A stretch of 64,000 nt of DNA from Pseudomonas sp. MWU13-2100 (GTDB taxonomy: Bacteria; Pseudomonadota; Gammaproteobacteria; Pseudomonadales; Pseudomonadaceae): the NCBI RefSeq assembly GCF_023242365.1, contig NZ_JALLIX010000002.1, forward strand, positions 124,001 through 188,000, written 5' to 3'. The position numbers and the translations under genes are program-made. How positions within the stretch are numbered: position 1 is the first letter of the stretch; each line of letters begins with the position of its first letter. Below the pieces are notes generated by a model. That model was not told where the DNA came from. It saw only the letters and a list, made by a program, of their open reading frames with translations, and made no database searches. This document shows positions 26,287-35,968 of the stretch, piece after piece.

Positions 26287-27834
26287 ATGAATGCGTACTC
26301 GTCACCCCCGCCAGATGGCGAAGCCGTTGATATCGCGATCATCGGCGCCGGTTTCGCCGGATTGTGCATGGCCATCCGCCTGAAACAGGCCGGCATCAGC
26401 GACTTTCTGGTTGCCGAACAGGCCGACAGCCTGGGTGGTACCTGGCGCGACAATCACTATCCGGGCTGTGCCTGCGATGTGCAGTCGCATGTCTATTCCT
26501 TCTCGTTCGCGCCCAATCCGCACTGGAGCCGGCAATTTGCGCCGCAGGCGGAAATCCGCGCCTATCTTGAGCGTTGCGCGGAGGATTTCGGGGTCACCCC
26601 GCACCTGCGTTTCGGCATGCCCCTGAGCAGCGCGGTGTTCGACGAAAGCCGACAACGCTGGACCCTGGGCTTTGCCAGCGGGTACCAGCTGTCGGCGCGG
26701 GTGCTGATTTCCGGCATGGGCGGGCTCTCGCGTCCCGCGCTGCCGGATATTCCCGGGCTGGCGGACTTTCAGGGCAAAAGCTTCCATTCCCAGCACTGGG
26801 ATCATGACTATGCACTGGAAGGCAAACGGGTGGCGGTGATCGGTACCGGGGCCAGCGCGATCCAGTTCGTGCCGCAGATCGCCCCTCGGGTCGCACACCT
26901 GAGCCTGTTCCAACGCACACCACCGTGGATCCTGCCCAAACCCGATCGTGAACTGTCGACGGCAGAACGCTGGCTGTTCCGGCACTTGCCTTTTACCCAG
27001 CGCCTGGCCCGCTCGGCCATTTACTGGGCCCTGGAAAGCCGGGTGATTGCCTTCGCCCGCTATCCGAGGTTGATGAAGCTGGTACAGCGAATTGCCGTGC
27101 GCCATCTGCACCGACAGGTTGCCGCACCGACGTTGCGCAAGACCCTGACGCCCGACTACACCATCGGTTGCAAGCGCATCCTGATTTCCAACGACTACTA
27201 TCCGGCGCTGGCGGGTAGCCACGTCAAGGTGATCAGCCAGGCAATCACACGGATCGAGGCCGGTGCCGTGATCACCGCCGACGGCGTGCGCCACCCCGTC
27301 GACTGTCTGATCTTCGGTACCGGCTTCCAGGCCACCGAACCCCTGCCCCGCGGCCTGATCACCGGACGCAACGGCCTCGACGTACTCGATGCCTGGGCCG
27401 ACGGCGCCCACGCCTACCTGGGCACCTGCCTGCCGGGCTATCCGAATTTCTTCATGATCATCGGCCCGAACACCGGGCTGGGGCACAACTCGATGATTCT
27501 GATGATCGAGGCCCAGGTCACTTATATCCTCCAGGCCCTCGAGCAGATGCGCCGGCGGCGGATCGCCGCCCTGGAGGTCAAGCCCGAGGTGGAAAGCCGC
27601 TACAACGAGCGGTTGCAACACCTGCTGCAGCGCGCGATCTGGTCAACCGGCGGCTGTCGCAGTTGGTACCTGGACCCGCGCACCGGCAAGAACACCACCC
27701 TATGGCCCGGTTCGACCTGGCGTTTCCGCCAGGTCACGCGGACCTTCAAGCTCAACGACTATCAGATCTCTGCCCCAGCGAAACCCGCCCCCGTCGGCGC
27801 TCCGGCGCCCTTTTCAGAGGGTAGTCGCCCATGA
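26287..27834 (+). CDS. Baeyer-Villiger/flavin-containing monooxygenase
   Basis: A 515-residue FAD- and NADPH-dependent monooxygenase. The first Rossmann motif is GAGFAG (20-25) and the second GTGASA (186-191). Between them the type I BVMO fingerprint FxGxxxHxxxWD is matched exactly by FQGKSFHSQHWD (161-172). Such enzymes insert oxygen next to a ketone, giving an ester or lactone. The gene starts an operon with an SDR (four-base ATGA overlap) and a PF10118 gene. The ketone substrate is unknown; the closeness of alkB suggests an alkyl compound. Confidence 0.93.
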   Translation: MNAYSSPPPDGEAVDIAIIGAGFAGLCMAIRLKQAGISDFLVAEQADSLGGTWRDNHYPGCACDVQSHVYSFSFAPNPHWSRQFAPQAEIRAYLERCAEDFGVTPHLRFGMPLSSAVFDESRQRWTLGFASGYQLSARVLISGMGGLSRPALPDIPGLADFQGKSFHSQHWDHDYALEGKRVAVIGTGASAIQFVPQIAPRVAHLSLFQRTPPWILPKPDRELSTAERWLFRHLPFTQRLARSAIYWALESRVIAFARYPRLMKLVQRIAVRHLHRQVAAPTLRKTLTPDYTIGCKRILISNDYYPALAGSHVKVISQAITRIEAGAVITADGVRHPVDCLIFGTGFQATEPLPRGLITGRNGLDVLDAWADGAHAYLGTCLPGYPNFFMIIGPNTGLGHNSMILMIEAQVTYILQALEQMRRRRIAALEVKPEVESRYNERLQHLLQRAIWSTGGCRSWYLDPRTGKNTTLWPGSTWRFRQVTRTFKLNDYQISAPAKPAPVGAPAPFSEGSRP

Positions 27835-28727
27835 ACAGCTTCGATGGCAAAGTGGCCGCCATTACCGGGGCCGGGGCCGGCATGGGCCGCGCCCTGGCCA
27901 TTGCCCTGGCCCGCGAAGGTTGCCACCTGGCCCTGGCGGACAAGAACTCCAAGGGCCTGGCACAGACCCTGGAACTGGCCCGGGCCGCCGCGCTGCTACC
28001 GCTGCGCATGACCACCCGGGTCCTCGATGTCGCCGAACGCCAGGCCCTGTTCGACTGGGCGGCCGCCACGGCCGCCGAGCATGGCGGCGTCAACCTGGTG
28101 TTCAACAATGCCGGGGTGGCGCTGTCGAGCACTATCGAAGGCATGAGCCAGGAAGACCTTGACTGGATCGTCGGGATCAACTTCTGGGGCGTGGTCCATG
28201 GCACCCAGGCCTTCCTGCCCTACCTCAAGCAGACCGGCAACGGCCACATCATCAACACCTCCAGCGTGTTCGGACTGTTCGCCCAGCCCGGGATGAGCGC
28301 CTACAACGCCAGCAAGTTCGCGGTACGCGGCTTTACCGAGTCCTTGCGCCAGGAGCTGGACCTGATGGACATCGGCGTCTCTGCCACCTGTGTCCACCCT
28401 GGCGGCATAAAGACCGACATCGCCCGCTCCAGCCGGATCCGCGACAACGTCAAGGGCCTGCTGATCGACAACGAGGAGCAGGCCCGGGCGGATTTCGAGA
28501 AGCTGTTTATCACCGATGCCGATCAGGCGGCCCGGGTGATCCTGCGCGGGGTGCGGAAAAACCGTAGACGCGTACTGGTCGGTCGCGACGCCCATGCCCT
28601 GGACCTGCTGGTACGCCTGCTGCCCAGCGCCTATCAGGCCCTGGTGGTATTCGTCACCCGGCGCATGTCGCCCTCGGGCAAGCGCAAGACCCGGCCCGAC
28701 GCCAGTGACGCCGGTGGTCTCAATTGA
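27831..28727 (+). CDS. SDR family oxidoreductase
   Basis: A 298-residue classical SDR with GAGAGMGRALA near the N-terminus, the NNAGVALS strand, and SAYNASKFAVRGF with catalytic Tyr and Lys. The C-terminal basic tail (RMSPSGKRKTRP) may be membrane associated. Its start overlaps the BVMO stop. Relatives next to BVMOs oxidise secondary alcohols to the ketones used by the monooxygenase; in this operon that is the most economical explanation, but it is inference. Confidence 0.92.
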   Translation: MNSFDGKVAAITGAGAGMGRALAIALAREGCHLALADKNSKGLAQTLELARAAALLPLRMTTRVLDVAERQALFDWAAATAAEHGGVNLVFNNAGVALSSTIEGMSQEDLDWIVGINFWGVVHGTQAFLPYLKQTGNGHIINTSSVFGLFAQPGMSAYNASKFAVRGFTESLRQELDLMDIGVSATCVHPGGIKTDIARSSRIRDNVKGLLIDNEEQARADFEKLFITDADQAARVILRGVRKNRRRVLVGRDAHALDLLVRLLPSAYQALVVFVTRRMSPSGKRKTRPDASDAGGLN

Positions 28728-28741
28728 AAGGAGTGCCTGTC

Positions 28742-29569
28742 ATGCTGCCTGTACGTCGTGATGTTCGTGTCGAGCTGCCCGCTGAACGTGCCAAGGACTG
28801 GCATGCCCAGGGGCCGTGGGTCACGCATTTCTTCAATGCCCTGTCCCTGCTGTTTCCCTCCGGCGAGCTGTTCTTCATGGACAGCGTGCGCCATTACCGC
28901 AATCGGGTCCACGACCCCGAGCTGCAGCGCCAGATCCAAGGGTTTATTGGCCAGGAGGCCATGCACAGCCGCGAGCACCTGCGCTACAACGACCTGCTGC
29001 AAGCCGCCGGGCTACCGGCGCACCAGCTTGATCGACGCTTGCGGGTGATTCTCGACTTCCAGAAAAAACACTTCCCGCCGGCCTTCAACCTGGGCATCAC
29101 CATTGCTCTGGAGCATTACACGGCGATGCTCGCCGACCTGATGCTGCGCGACCCGAGCCGCTTCGGCGACTCGGTCGAGGGTTATCGGCAGATGTGGATG
29201 TGGCATGCGCTGGAGGAGACCGAGCACAAGTCGGTGGCCTTCGATGTATGGAACGCCGCGCTCAAGCCGGGACTGGGGCGCTACCTGATCCGTGTCGGCA
29301 GCATGCTGAGCACCACGCTGATGTTCTGGCTGGTGGTGTTCGACTTTCATCTACGCCTGCTGATCGCCGACCGCAAGGCCGGCCATCACCTGAGAGGGTG
29401 CTGGAGCATGCTGAAATACCTGTTCGGCCGCCACGGCGTGTTTCCGCGCATTGCCCTGCCCTGGCTGGACTATTTCAAACCGGGCTTCCATCCCTGGGAC
29501 CATGACAATCGCGAGCATCTGCAACGTATCGATGCCCTGGTCGAGGCGATGGATAACCCGCGCCCCTGA
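28742..29569 (+). CDS. PF10118 metal-dependent hydrolase-like, possibly di-iron, protein
   Basis: 275 residues, annotated in the family as predicted metal-dependent hydrolase (UCP07580/PF10118). Visible candidate metal ligands are spread over helices: EAMHSREH, ALEHYTAML and WHALEETEHKSVAFD. Repeated E-x-x-H pairs separated by helices are more like the ferritin/AurF four-helix di-iron fold than a hydrolase. Two hydrophobic stretches (LSTTLMFWLVVFDFHLRLL) suggest membrane contact. ATG 28742 follows AAAGGAGTGCC; an in-frame TTG at 28724 is less likely. It is the last gene of the BVMO operon. Confidence 0.85.
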   Translation: MLPVRRDVRVELPAERAKDWHAQGPWVTHFFNALSLLFPSGELFFMDSVRHYRNRVHDPELQRQIQGFIGQEAMHSREHLRYNDLLQAAGLPAHQLDRRLRVILDFQKKHFPPAFNLGITIALEHYTAMLADLMLRDPSRFGDSVEGYRQMWMWHALEETEHKSVAFDVWNAALKPGLGRYLIRVGSMLSTTLMFWLVVFDFHLRLLIADRKAGHHLRGCWSMLKYLFGRHGVFPRIALPWLDYFKPGFHPWDHDNREHLQRIDALVEAMDNPRP

Positions 29570-29581
29570 CTGCGGAGCCTT

Positions 29582-29760
29582 GCCCTATTGCCATTCAGTT
29601 AAGGCCGAACACGGTCCTTGTGGGAGCAGAGCTTGCTCGCGAACAGGCCCTTGAGAACGCCAAAAGCTTCGCGGCGGTGCGGTGCTCCGACAAGCACCGC
29701 TCCCACAGCTTAAGTGGCGTTTTCAATATCCCATCCCCCTTAACTGAACGGCACCAGGGC
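29582..29760. repeat. Compound REPIN-in-inverted-repeat element, copy 1
   Basis: Outer arms 29582-29604 (GCCCTATTGCCATTCAGTTA, then AGG) and 29738-29760 are inverted repeats with three mismatches in 23. Inside lies a REPIN at about 29618-29708 with TGTGGGAGC arms. The flank between outer arm and REPIN differs on the two sides (GCCGAACACGG versus TTGAAAACGCC on the complement). A second copy in the opposite orientation is at 42484. Confidence 0.85.
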
Positions 29761-29768
29761 TTGCCCGG

Positions 29769-30914
29769 TCAGTCAGGCTCTACAGGCTGGACCTGACTGG
29801 CGGTATCGATACTCACCACCACCGACAGCCCCGGGCGCAGCCGATCGATCTCTTCCTGCCCCGGGTCGACGATGATCCTTACCGGCACCCGCTGGGCGAT
29901 CTTGACGAAGTTGCCGGTGGCGTTATCGGCCTGCAACAGGCTGAACTCCGAACCGGTCGCCGGGGCAATGCGCTGCACCCGTCCAGTGAAGCGGCGATGG
30001 TTGAGGGCATCGACGGTAAAACTCGCCGCCTGGCCCACACGCACCGCCGCCATCTGGGTTTCCTTCATATTGGCAATCACCCAGTGCCGATCTGGCACCA
30101 GGGCCATCAACTGCGCGCCGGAGTTCACATAGGCCCCCAGCCGCACACCGATCTGCCCCAACTGCCCGTCCCGGGGGGCGGTGATCCGAGTATTCGACAA
30201 ATCGATCCGCGCCAGCTCCACCGCGGCCTCGGCGTTGCTCACCGCAGCTTCCAGCGACCCACGGTTGACCAGCACGGTTTGCAGGTCCTGGCGGGAAATA
30301 TCCAGCGCCGCTTTCGCCTGGGTCACCGCCGCGTCCGTCTGGGCATGGTCGGCACGGGTCACGTCGAGCTCACGCCGGGACACCGAGCCGTCGGCGATCA
30401 ACGCTTCGTTGCGCTTGAGGTCGGCGCTGCTCTTGAGCGCCTGGGCCCGGCTGTTGTCGAGCGCCGCCTGGCGCTGGGCAATGGTCGCCTCGGCACTGCG
30501 CCGCTGCTGCAGGTTATTGGCCAGGGCGGCCTTCTGCACGTCCAGTTGGGCCATGGCCTGGTCCAGCCGCTGTTTATAGATGCGGTCGTCGAGACGCACC
30601 AGCAGGTCGCCGGCCTTGACGAACTGGAAGTCCTGCACCGGCACTTCGAACACATAGCCGCTGAGCTGCGGACTGATCAACGTCACCTGCCCGCGCACCA
30701 GGGCATTCTCGGTGCTTTCGATGGCACTGCCGAACGGCGGCAGCTGCCAGGCATAGAGCACAATCAGCACGCCGGTGATGGCGATCGCGGCAAAGCCCAG
30801 GGACGATACGATCCGCACCCCCAGGGACCTCGGCTCGGTGGACGAGGCGCCGGCCGGAGTGACCCCGTCGGGGGTGGCGGCAATGGCATTGGTCGTGGTA
30901 GCAGGTTCGCTCAT
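29769..30914 (-). CDS. HlyD/EmrA-family membrane fusion protein
   Basis: About 381 residues. One transmembrane anchor is near residues 33-53 (GFAAIAITGVLIVLYAW), then a biotinyl-lipoyl-like segment (PQLSGYVFEVPVQDFQFVKA), a long Ala/Gln-rich coiled coil (about 110-200), the second lipoyl half (ITAPRDGQLGQIGVRLGAYV) and a beta barrel. It would bridge the inner-membrane MFS pump to an outer-membrane channel. ATG 30914 overlaps the MFS stop by four bases; this is preferred to the start at 31010, which would overlap the pump gene. No TolC partner is in this operon. Confidence 0.92.
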   Translation of the reverse strand: MSEPATTTNAIAATPDGVTPAGASSTEPRSLGVRIVSSLGFAAIAITGVLIVLYAWQLPPFGSAIESTENALVRGQVTLISPQLSGYVFEVPVQDFQFVKAGDLLVRLDDRIYKQRLDQAMAQLDVQKAALANNLQQRRSAEATIAQRQAALDNSRAQALKSSADLKRNEALIADGSVSRRELDVTRADHAQTDAAVTQAKAALDISRQDLQTVLVNRGSLEAAVSNAEAAVELARIDLSNTRITAPRDGQLGQIGVRLGAYVNSGAQLMALVPDRHWVIANMKETQMAAVRVGQAASFTVDALNHRRFTGRVQRIAPATGSEFSLLQADNATGNFVKIAQRVPVRIIVDPGQEEIDRLRPGLSVVVSIDTASQVQPVEPD

Positions 30915-32572
30915 CGTGAAGGGGCATCGCTGGTGAGAGTGGAAGACGGGGTGTTGCCGGCGATTTTCCTGTTCATGCTGAGCAACCACAAGCTGCGGGC
31001 GAAGATCCACAGCATGGTCAATACCGCGATCACCGCAATCAACATGAACACATCGTTATAGGCCAGGATATTCGCTTCGCGGGTCGCGGACGCGGCCAAC
31101 GCCTGCATGCCCTGGGTGGTGCGCGCCGACGGATCGAAAATCACCCCGGCGTAGGCCGCGCTGCTGCTTTGCAGGCGTGCGGCGACTTGCGGATCGATCA
31201 GGGTCAGGTGTTCGACGATGCTGCTGGAGTGGAATTTCTCCCGCACCACCTGGAAGGTGCCCAACAACGCGGAGCCGATCAGCCCGCCGAGATTGTTGCA
31301 GATCCCGAACAACACCGAGAAGCTCACCAGGTTGCGCGGGTTGGTCACCACGTTGCGGGTGCCCAGGGCCATGGTCGGACCGAGGAAAAAGGTCCCGCCG
31401 AAGGCCAGCAGGAATTGGCTGGCGTACATGTTGGCCGGACGCGTCAGGTTGTTGGAAAAGCTGTCCATGGACGAGCCGACCGCCATCAGCGCCAGGGAAA
31501 TGATCAGCGGCTTGAACAAGTGATCGGGGTGAATGGTCAGGGCGCTGACCGCCAACCCGGCGATACTGCCCAGCAACATCACTGCATAGAGGCTGCGCAT
31601 CTGCTCGCTGCCCATGTTCAAGGCCTGGAGAAAACCCACCGCGCCAGTCGACTGCTCCGAGAGCACCATGCGGATCAGAATCACCGCCAGCCCCAGCCGG
31701 ATCATCGCCCCACTGCCCAGCCAGCGGGTCATCAGCATCGGGTTGCTGCGGTTGTGTTCAATCGCCAGCCCCGCGAGGATCAGCACGATTGAGGCCGCCG
31801 AGGCGATGCCGATCCAGGGCGCCTCCAGCCACCAGTCGATCCGCCCCAGCGAGAGCACCGCACATAGCAGCGCCACGCCCGTGGCAAGGATGGCGAAGGT
31901 CAGGAAGTCGAGCTTCTCAAAGGTCTTGAAGCGATCGCCGGGCGGCAGCTTGAGCAGGAACACACAGCCCAGGGCCGCCAGGGCCAGTCCCAGTTCGAAC
32001 AAATACAGCCCGCGCCATTCGGCGATCTGCAGCAGGTCCTCGGAAAACAAGCGCGCCAGGGGCAGCGCCAACTGCGAGGTGCCCAGGCCCAGCACCAGGG
32101 CCTTGAGCCGCCACTTCGCCGGAAAAGCCTGGATCATGTAATACAGTCCCAGGGAACTCAGGGCCGCGCCGACCATGCCGTGGGCAGCGCGCACGGCAAT
32201 CGCCGAACTCAGGTCGTTGACGAACAGATGGCCGAAGGTCACCAGCGCATAGAGCACCAGGAACACCTCGGTAAAGGCTCGCAGACCGAACTGCTGGCGA
32301 AATTTCACCAGTAACAGGTTCATCGAGACATTGGTCATCACGTAGGCCGCCGGCAGCCAGGCGATCTCCGCCGTGGTCGAGCCCAGGGCGCCTTGCAGAT
32401 ACGGCAGGTTGGCGATCACCAGTGAATTGCCCAGGCCACCGGTCAAGGCCACCAGCAGCCCGACCATGGCATAAGCCCAGCGCCTGGGCGTGGAATGCAG
32501 CGGCGTCGACGGCGATCCGGGCAGGCTGGGGCGCTCGTGAGGCTGCCAGTCATGCGGCGCGTATTGGTTCAT
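30911..32572 (-). CDS. DHA2-family MFS efflux transporter (EmrB-like)
   Basis: A 553-residue protein with about 14 hydrophobic segments, the DHA2 architecture. The first segment begins near residue 33 (YAMVGLLVALTGGLGNSLVI), and motif-like sections such as PAAYVMTNVSMNL follow. The C-terminal end has an additional long loop before the last transmembrane helix. It is a proton-driven multidrug or toxic-acid exporter by family. It is the first gene of the pair with the HlyD-like protein; both face away from the arn operon. No local regulator gene accompanies them. Confidence 0.92.
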   Translation of the reverse strand: MNQYAPHDWQPHERPSLPGSPSTPLHSTPRRWAYAMVGLLVALTGGLGNSLVIANLPYLQGALGSTTAEIAWLPAAYVMTNVSMNLLLVKFRQQFGLRAFTEVFLVLYALVTFGHLFVNDLSSAIAVRAAHGMVGAALSSLGLYYMIQAFPAKWRLKALVLGLGTSQLALPLARLFSEDLLQIAEWRGLYLFELGLALAALGCVFLLKLPPGDRFKTFEKLDFLTFAILATGVALLCAVLSLGRIDWWLEAPWIGIASAASIVLILAGLAIEHNRSNPMLMTRWLGSGAMIRLGLAVILIRMVLSEQSTGAVGFLQALNMGSEQMRSLYAVMLLGSIAGLAVSALTIHPDHLFKPLIISLALMAVGSSMDSFSNNLTRPANMYASQFLLAFGGTFFLGPTMALGTRNVVTNPRNLVSFSVLFGICNNLGGLIGSALLGTFQVVREKFHSSSIVEHLTLIDPQVAARLQSSSAAYAGVIFDPSARTTQGMQALAASATREANILAYNDVFMLIAVIAVLTMLWIFARSLWLLSMNRKIAGNTPSSTLTSDAPSR

Positions 32573-32966
32573 CGGGGCCCTGCTCCAAACACCGGAAGGC
32601 GACTCTTTTTAACGGCAGCACAGATTACCTGAATCGCCGCGGTCTATTGACCCAAAACAACAGGATGTTCATCTCTTGTGCATAGGCTTTTCACATTTGG
32701 GCGTTTACCGTAGAATCCCGATCGCGCTCTGAGCCAGGGACCTGATAAAAATCATGAACATAACGCGGTTATGCAGCTTTGACATTTCATTTTTTTAGGC
32801 TTTAATCGCCGCATGTCTTTTATTACCCCTGTATCATCCCACGGTCATGCCTTTATGCTTGCTCGCATAACAGGCATCGTTCATTGTGCCTGAGCGTTGA
32901 GTCCGGCATGCTATCGGCTGGCTTGAAGCATCGCCGCACCATTGAAACCATTCTGGAAAGAAGCCT
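32573..32966 (+). promoter_or_regulatory. arn operon leader and shared upstream region
   Basis: 394 bp between the divergent MFS gene and arnC. TTGACA at 32779-32784 is followed 17 bp later by an A/T-rich, poor -10 match, making a candidate promoter. At 32847-32877 a strong hairpin forms (ATGCCT, TTATGC, loop TTGCTC, GCATAA, bulge C, AGGCAT); its left half plus loop is also a seven-codon ORF ATG...TAA encoding MPLCLLA. No PmrA or PhoP box was recognised by eye, and no arnB gene is present. Confidence 0.5.
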
Positions 32967-33980
32967 TTGAAACCTTATCCAATTCAGCGCGTGTCGATCG
33001 TTATCCCGGTCTATAACGAAGAACAGAGCCTGCCTGAGCTGTTGCGCCGCACCGAAGCGGCCTGTTCGCAGCTGACCCAGGATGTCGAAATCATCCTGGT
33101 CGACGACGGCAGCCGTGATCGCTCCGCCGACATTCTTCAGGAAGCCGCCGAGCGTGAAGGCAGCCCGGTCATCGCCGTGATCCTGAACCGCAACTACGGT
33201 CAGCACGCCGCGATCATGGCGGGCTTCGAGCAGTCTACCGGCGATGTGGTCATCACCCTGGACGCCGACCTGCAGAACCCGCCGGAAGAAATTCCGCGCC
33301 TGGTCGAGCAGGCCGCCCTGGGCTTCGACGTGGTCGGCACCGTGCGCAACAATCGCCAGGACTCGGCCTTGCGCCGCTGGCCGTCGCGTCTGATCAACAT
33401 GGCCGTGCAACGTTCCACCGGCGTCGCCATGAGCGACTACGGCTGCATGTTGCGCGCCTATCGCCGGACCATCGTCGACGCGATGCTGGCCTGCCGCGAG
33501 CGCAGCACCTTTATCCCGATCCTGGCCAACAGCTTCGCCCGGCACACCACCGAAGTGCTGGTGCAGCACGCCGAGCGCGAGCACGGCGACTCGAAATACA
33601 GCCCGATGCGCCTGATCAACCTGATGTTCGACCTGGTCACCTGCATGACCACCACGCCCCTGCGGCTGTTGAGCATCATCGGTTTCACCATGGCCGGCCT
33701 CGGCGCGCTCTTCGCCATCCTGCTGGTGGTGCTGCGCCTGATCTTCGGCGCGGCCTGGGCCGGTGACGGTTCGTTCGTGCTCTTTGCTATCCTGTTCGTC
33801 TTCACCGGCGGCCAGTTCATCGGCATGGGGCTGCTGGGTGAATACCTGGGCCGCATGTACAGTGACGTGCGTGCACGTCCGCGCTTCTTCATCGAGAAAG
33901 TGCTGCGTAGCCAGCCGTCTCCTGCCAGCACTGCTGGTGATACCCCTTCTACTACTACCGCCAATCAGGTCGCACCATGA
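32967..33980 (+). CDS. arnC: Undecaprenyl-phosphate 4-deoxy-4-formamido-L-arabinose transferase
   Basis: A 337-residue family-2 glycosyltransferase, transferring formylated L-Ara4N from UDP to undecaprenyl phosphate on the cytoplasmic face. [17 protein letters not shown] opens the GT-A domain, with [11 protein letters not shown] and [11 protein letters not shown] (metal-binding Asp). Two C-terminal transmembrane helices ([19 protein letters not shown] and [18 protein letters not shown]) anchor it. The start is TTG 32967 after GGAAAGAAGCC. It is the first gene of a tightly overlapping operon (arnA starts 4 bp before its stop). The usual first gene arnB is absent. Confidence 0.96.
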   Translation: MKPYPIQRVSIVIPVYNEEQSLPELLRRTEAACSQLTQDVEIILVDDGSRDRSADILQEAAEREGSPVIAVILNRNYGQHAAIMAGFEQSTGDVVITLDADLQNPPEEIPRLVEQAALGFDVVGTVRNNRQDSALRRWPSRLINMAVQRSTGVAMSDYGCMLRAYRRTIVDAMLACRERSTFIPILANSFARHTTEVLVQHAEREHGDSKYSPMRLINLMFDLVTCMTTTPLRLLSIIGFTMAGLGALFAILLVVLRLIFGAAWAGDGSFVLFAILFVFTGGQFIGMGLLGEYLGRMYSDVRARPRFFIEKVLRSQPSPASTAGDTPSTTTANQVAP

Positions 33981-35968
33981 ATCCGAAAGTTGTCGTCTTC
34001 GCCTATCACGATATTGGTTGCACCGGCATCGAGTCCCTGCTCGCCGCAGGTTACGACATCGCCGCAGTGTTCACCCATGCCGACGACCCGAAGGAGAACG
34101 CCTTCTACGGTTCCGTAGCGCAACTCTGTGCTCGCAAGGGCATTACCGTGCACGCCCCGGAAGATGCCAACCATCCTCTGTGGATCGAGCGCATTGCCAA
34201 GCTGAGCCCGGACTACATCTTCTCGTTCTACTACCGCAACCTGCTGAGCGAAGCGCTGCTGGCCACCGCCAAGAACGGCGCGTTCAACCTGCACGGCTCC
34301 CTGCTGCCACGCTACCGCGGTCGCGCACCGGCCAACTGGGTGCTGGTCAACGGCGAAAGCGAAACCGGCGTGACCCTGCACCGCATGGTCAAGCGTGCCG
34401 ATGCCGGTGGCATCCTGGCGCAGAACCGCGTTGCCATCGATCGCGCCGACACTGCCCTGACCCTGCACACCAAACTGCGTGACAGCGCCGCCAGCCTGCT
34501 GAGCGAAGCCCTGCCGCAACTGGCTGCCGGCAAACTGAGCGAAACCGCCCAGGACGAGTCCAAGGCCACTTACTTCGGTCGCCGTACCCCGGCCGACGGC
34601 AAGCTGGTCTGGAAAAAGCCTGCCGAAGAGCTGTTCAACCTGGTTCGCGCCGTGACCCAACCTTACCCGGGTGCTTTCTGCGCCGTGGGCGAGCACAAGC
34701 TGATCGTCTGGAGCGCCGACGTCGTCAAGGGCAACGAAGGTCAGGCGCCTGGCCGCGTGATCAGCGTCGACCCGCTGCGCATCGCTTGCGGTGAAGACTC
34801 CCTGGTGATCAACGCCGGCCAGCGCAACGACAACGGCCTGTTCCTCAGCGGCCCGCAACTGGCCAACGAACTGGGCCTGGTGGACGGTTCCTTCCTGCGC
34901 GGCGCCGAGTCGGGCCGCAAGCCACGTCGCACCCGCGTACTGATCCTGGGCGTCAACGGCTTCATCGGCAACCACCTGTCCGAGCGCCTGTTGCGTGACG
35001 ACAAGTACGAAGTCTACGGCCTGGACATCGGCTCCGACGCCATCGAGCGCCTGCGCAGCCATCCGAACTTCCACTTCGTCGAAGGCGATATCAGCATCCA
35101 CTCCGAGTGGATCGAATATCACATCAAGAAGTGCGACGTGGTCCTGCCGCTGGTGGCCATCGCCACCCCGATCGAATACACCCGCAACCCGCTGCGCGTA
35201 TTCGAACTGGACTTCGAAGAGAACCTGAAACTGGTTCGCTACTGCGTCAAGTACAACAAGCGCGTGATCTTCCCGTCGACTTCCGAAGTCTACGGCATGT
35301 GCCAGGACGAGAACTTCGACGAAGACACCTCGAACCTGATCGTTGGTCCGATCAACAAGCAGCGCTGGATCTACTCGGTCTCCAAGCAATTGCTCGACCG
35401 CGTGATCTGGGCTTACGGCGCCAAGGGCCTGAACTTCACCCTGTTCCGTCCGTTCAACTGGATGGGTCCACGCCTGGACCGTCTGGATTCGGCGCGTATC
35501 GGCAGCTCCCGTGCCATCACCCAGCTGATCCTGAACCTGGTGGAAGGCACGCCGATCCGTCTGTTCGACGGTGGCGAGCAGAAGCGTTGCTTCACCGACA
35601 TCGCCGACGGCATCGAGGCCCTGGCCCGTATCGTCGACAACGAGAACGACTGCTGCAACGGCCAGGTCATCAACATCGGTAGCCCGGACAACGAAGCCAG
35701 CATCCGTCAGCTGGGCGAAGAACTGCTGCGTCAGTTCGAAGCTCACCCGCTGCGCAGCAACTTCCCTCCGTTCGCCGGTTTCCGTGACGTGGAAAGCAAG
35801 GCGTTCTACGGTACCGGCTACCAGGACGTGTCGCACCGCAAACCAAGCGTCGAAAACGCCAAGCGCCTGCTGAACTGGGAGCCGACCGTCGAGATGAGCG
35901 AAACCATCGGTAACACCCTGGACTTCTTCCTCAAGGAAGCCATGCTCGAAATCGCGGACAAGCGCTGA
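33977..35968 (+). CDS. arnA: Bifunctional UDP-glucuronate decarboxylase/UDP-L-Ara4N formyltransferase
   Basis: 663 residues with two domains. The N-terminal formyltransferase (about 1-300) has [16 protein letters not shown], with the catalytic His and Asn region. The C-terminal decarboxylase (about 315-663) opens with the NAD-binding [15 protein letters not shown] and has PSTSEVYGM and the YSVSKQ catalytic Tyr-Lys motif. It makes UDP-4-keto-L-arabinose and later formylates UDP-L-Ara4N. It overlaps arnC (4 bp) and arnD (TGATG). Length equals the usual ArnA. Confidence 0.97.
   Translation: MNPKVVVFAYHDIGCTGIESLLAAGYDIAAVFTHADDPKENAFYGSVAQLCARKGITVHAPEDANHPLWIERIAKLSPDYIFSFYYRNLLSEALLATAKNGAFNLHGSLLPRYRGRAPANWVLVNGESETGVTLHRMVKRADAGGILAQNRVAIDRADTALTLHTKLRDSAASLLSEALPQLAAGKLSETAQDESKATYFGRRTPADGKLVWKKPAEELFNLVRAVTQPYPGAFCAVGEHKLIVWSADVVKGNEGQAPGRVISVDPLRIACGEDSLVINAGQRNDNGLFLSGPQLANELGLVDGSFLRGAESGRKPRRTRVLILGVNGFIGNHLSERLLRDDKYEVYGLDIGSDAIERLRSHPNFHFVEGDISIHSEWIEYHIKKCDVVLPLVAIATPIEYTRNPLRVFELDFEENLKLVRYCVKYNKRVIFPSTSEVYGMCQDENFDEDTSNLIVGPINKQRWIYSVSKQLLDRVIWAYGAKGLNFTLFRPFNWMGPRLDRLDSARIGSSRAITQLILNLVEGTPIRLFDGGEQKRCFTDIADGIEALARIVDNENDCCNGQVINIGSPDNEASIRQLGEELLRQFEAHPLRSNFPPFAGFRDVESKAFYGTGYQDVSHRKPSVENAKRLLNWEPTVEMSETIGNTLDFFLKEAMLEIADKR

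Noticed and set aside
33965..35836. 623-codon open frame opposite arnA
   Set aside because: It is a GC-rich antisense shadow of a clearly functional gene; no recognisable protein and no ribosome site.
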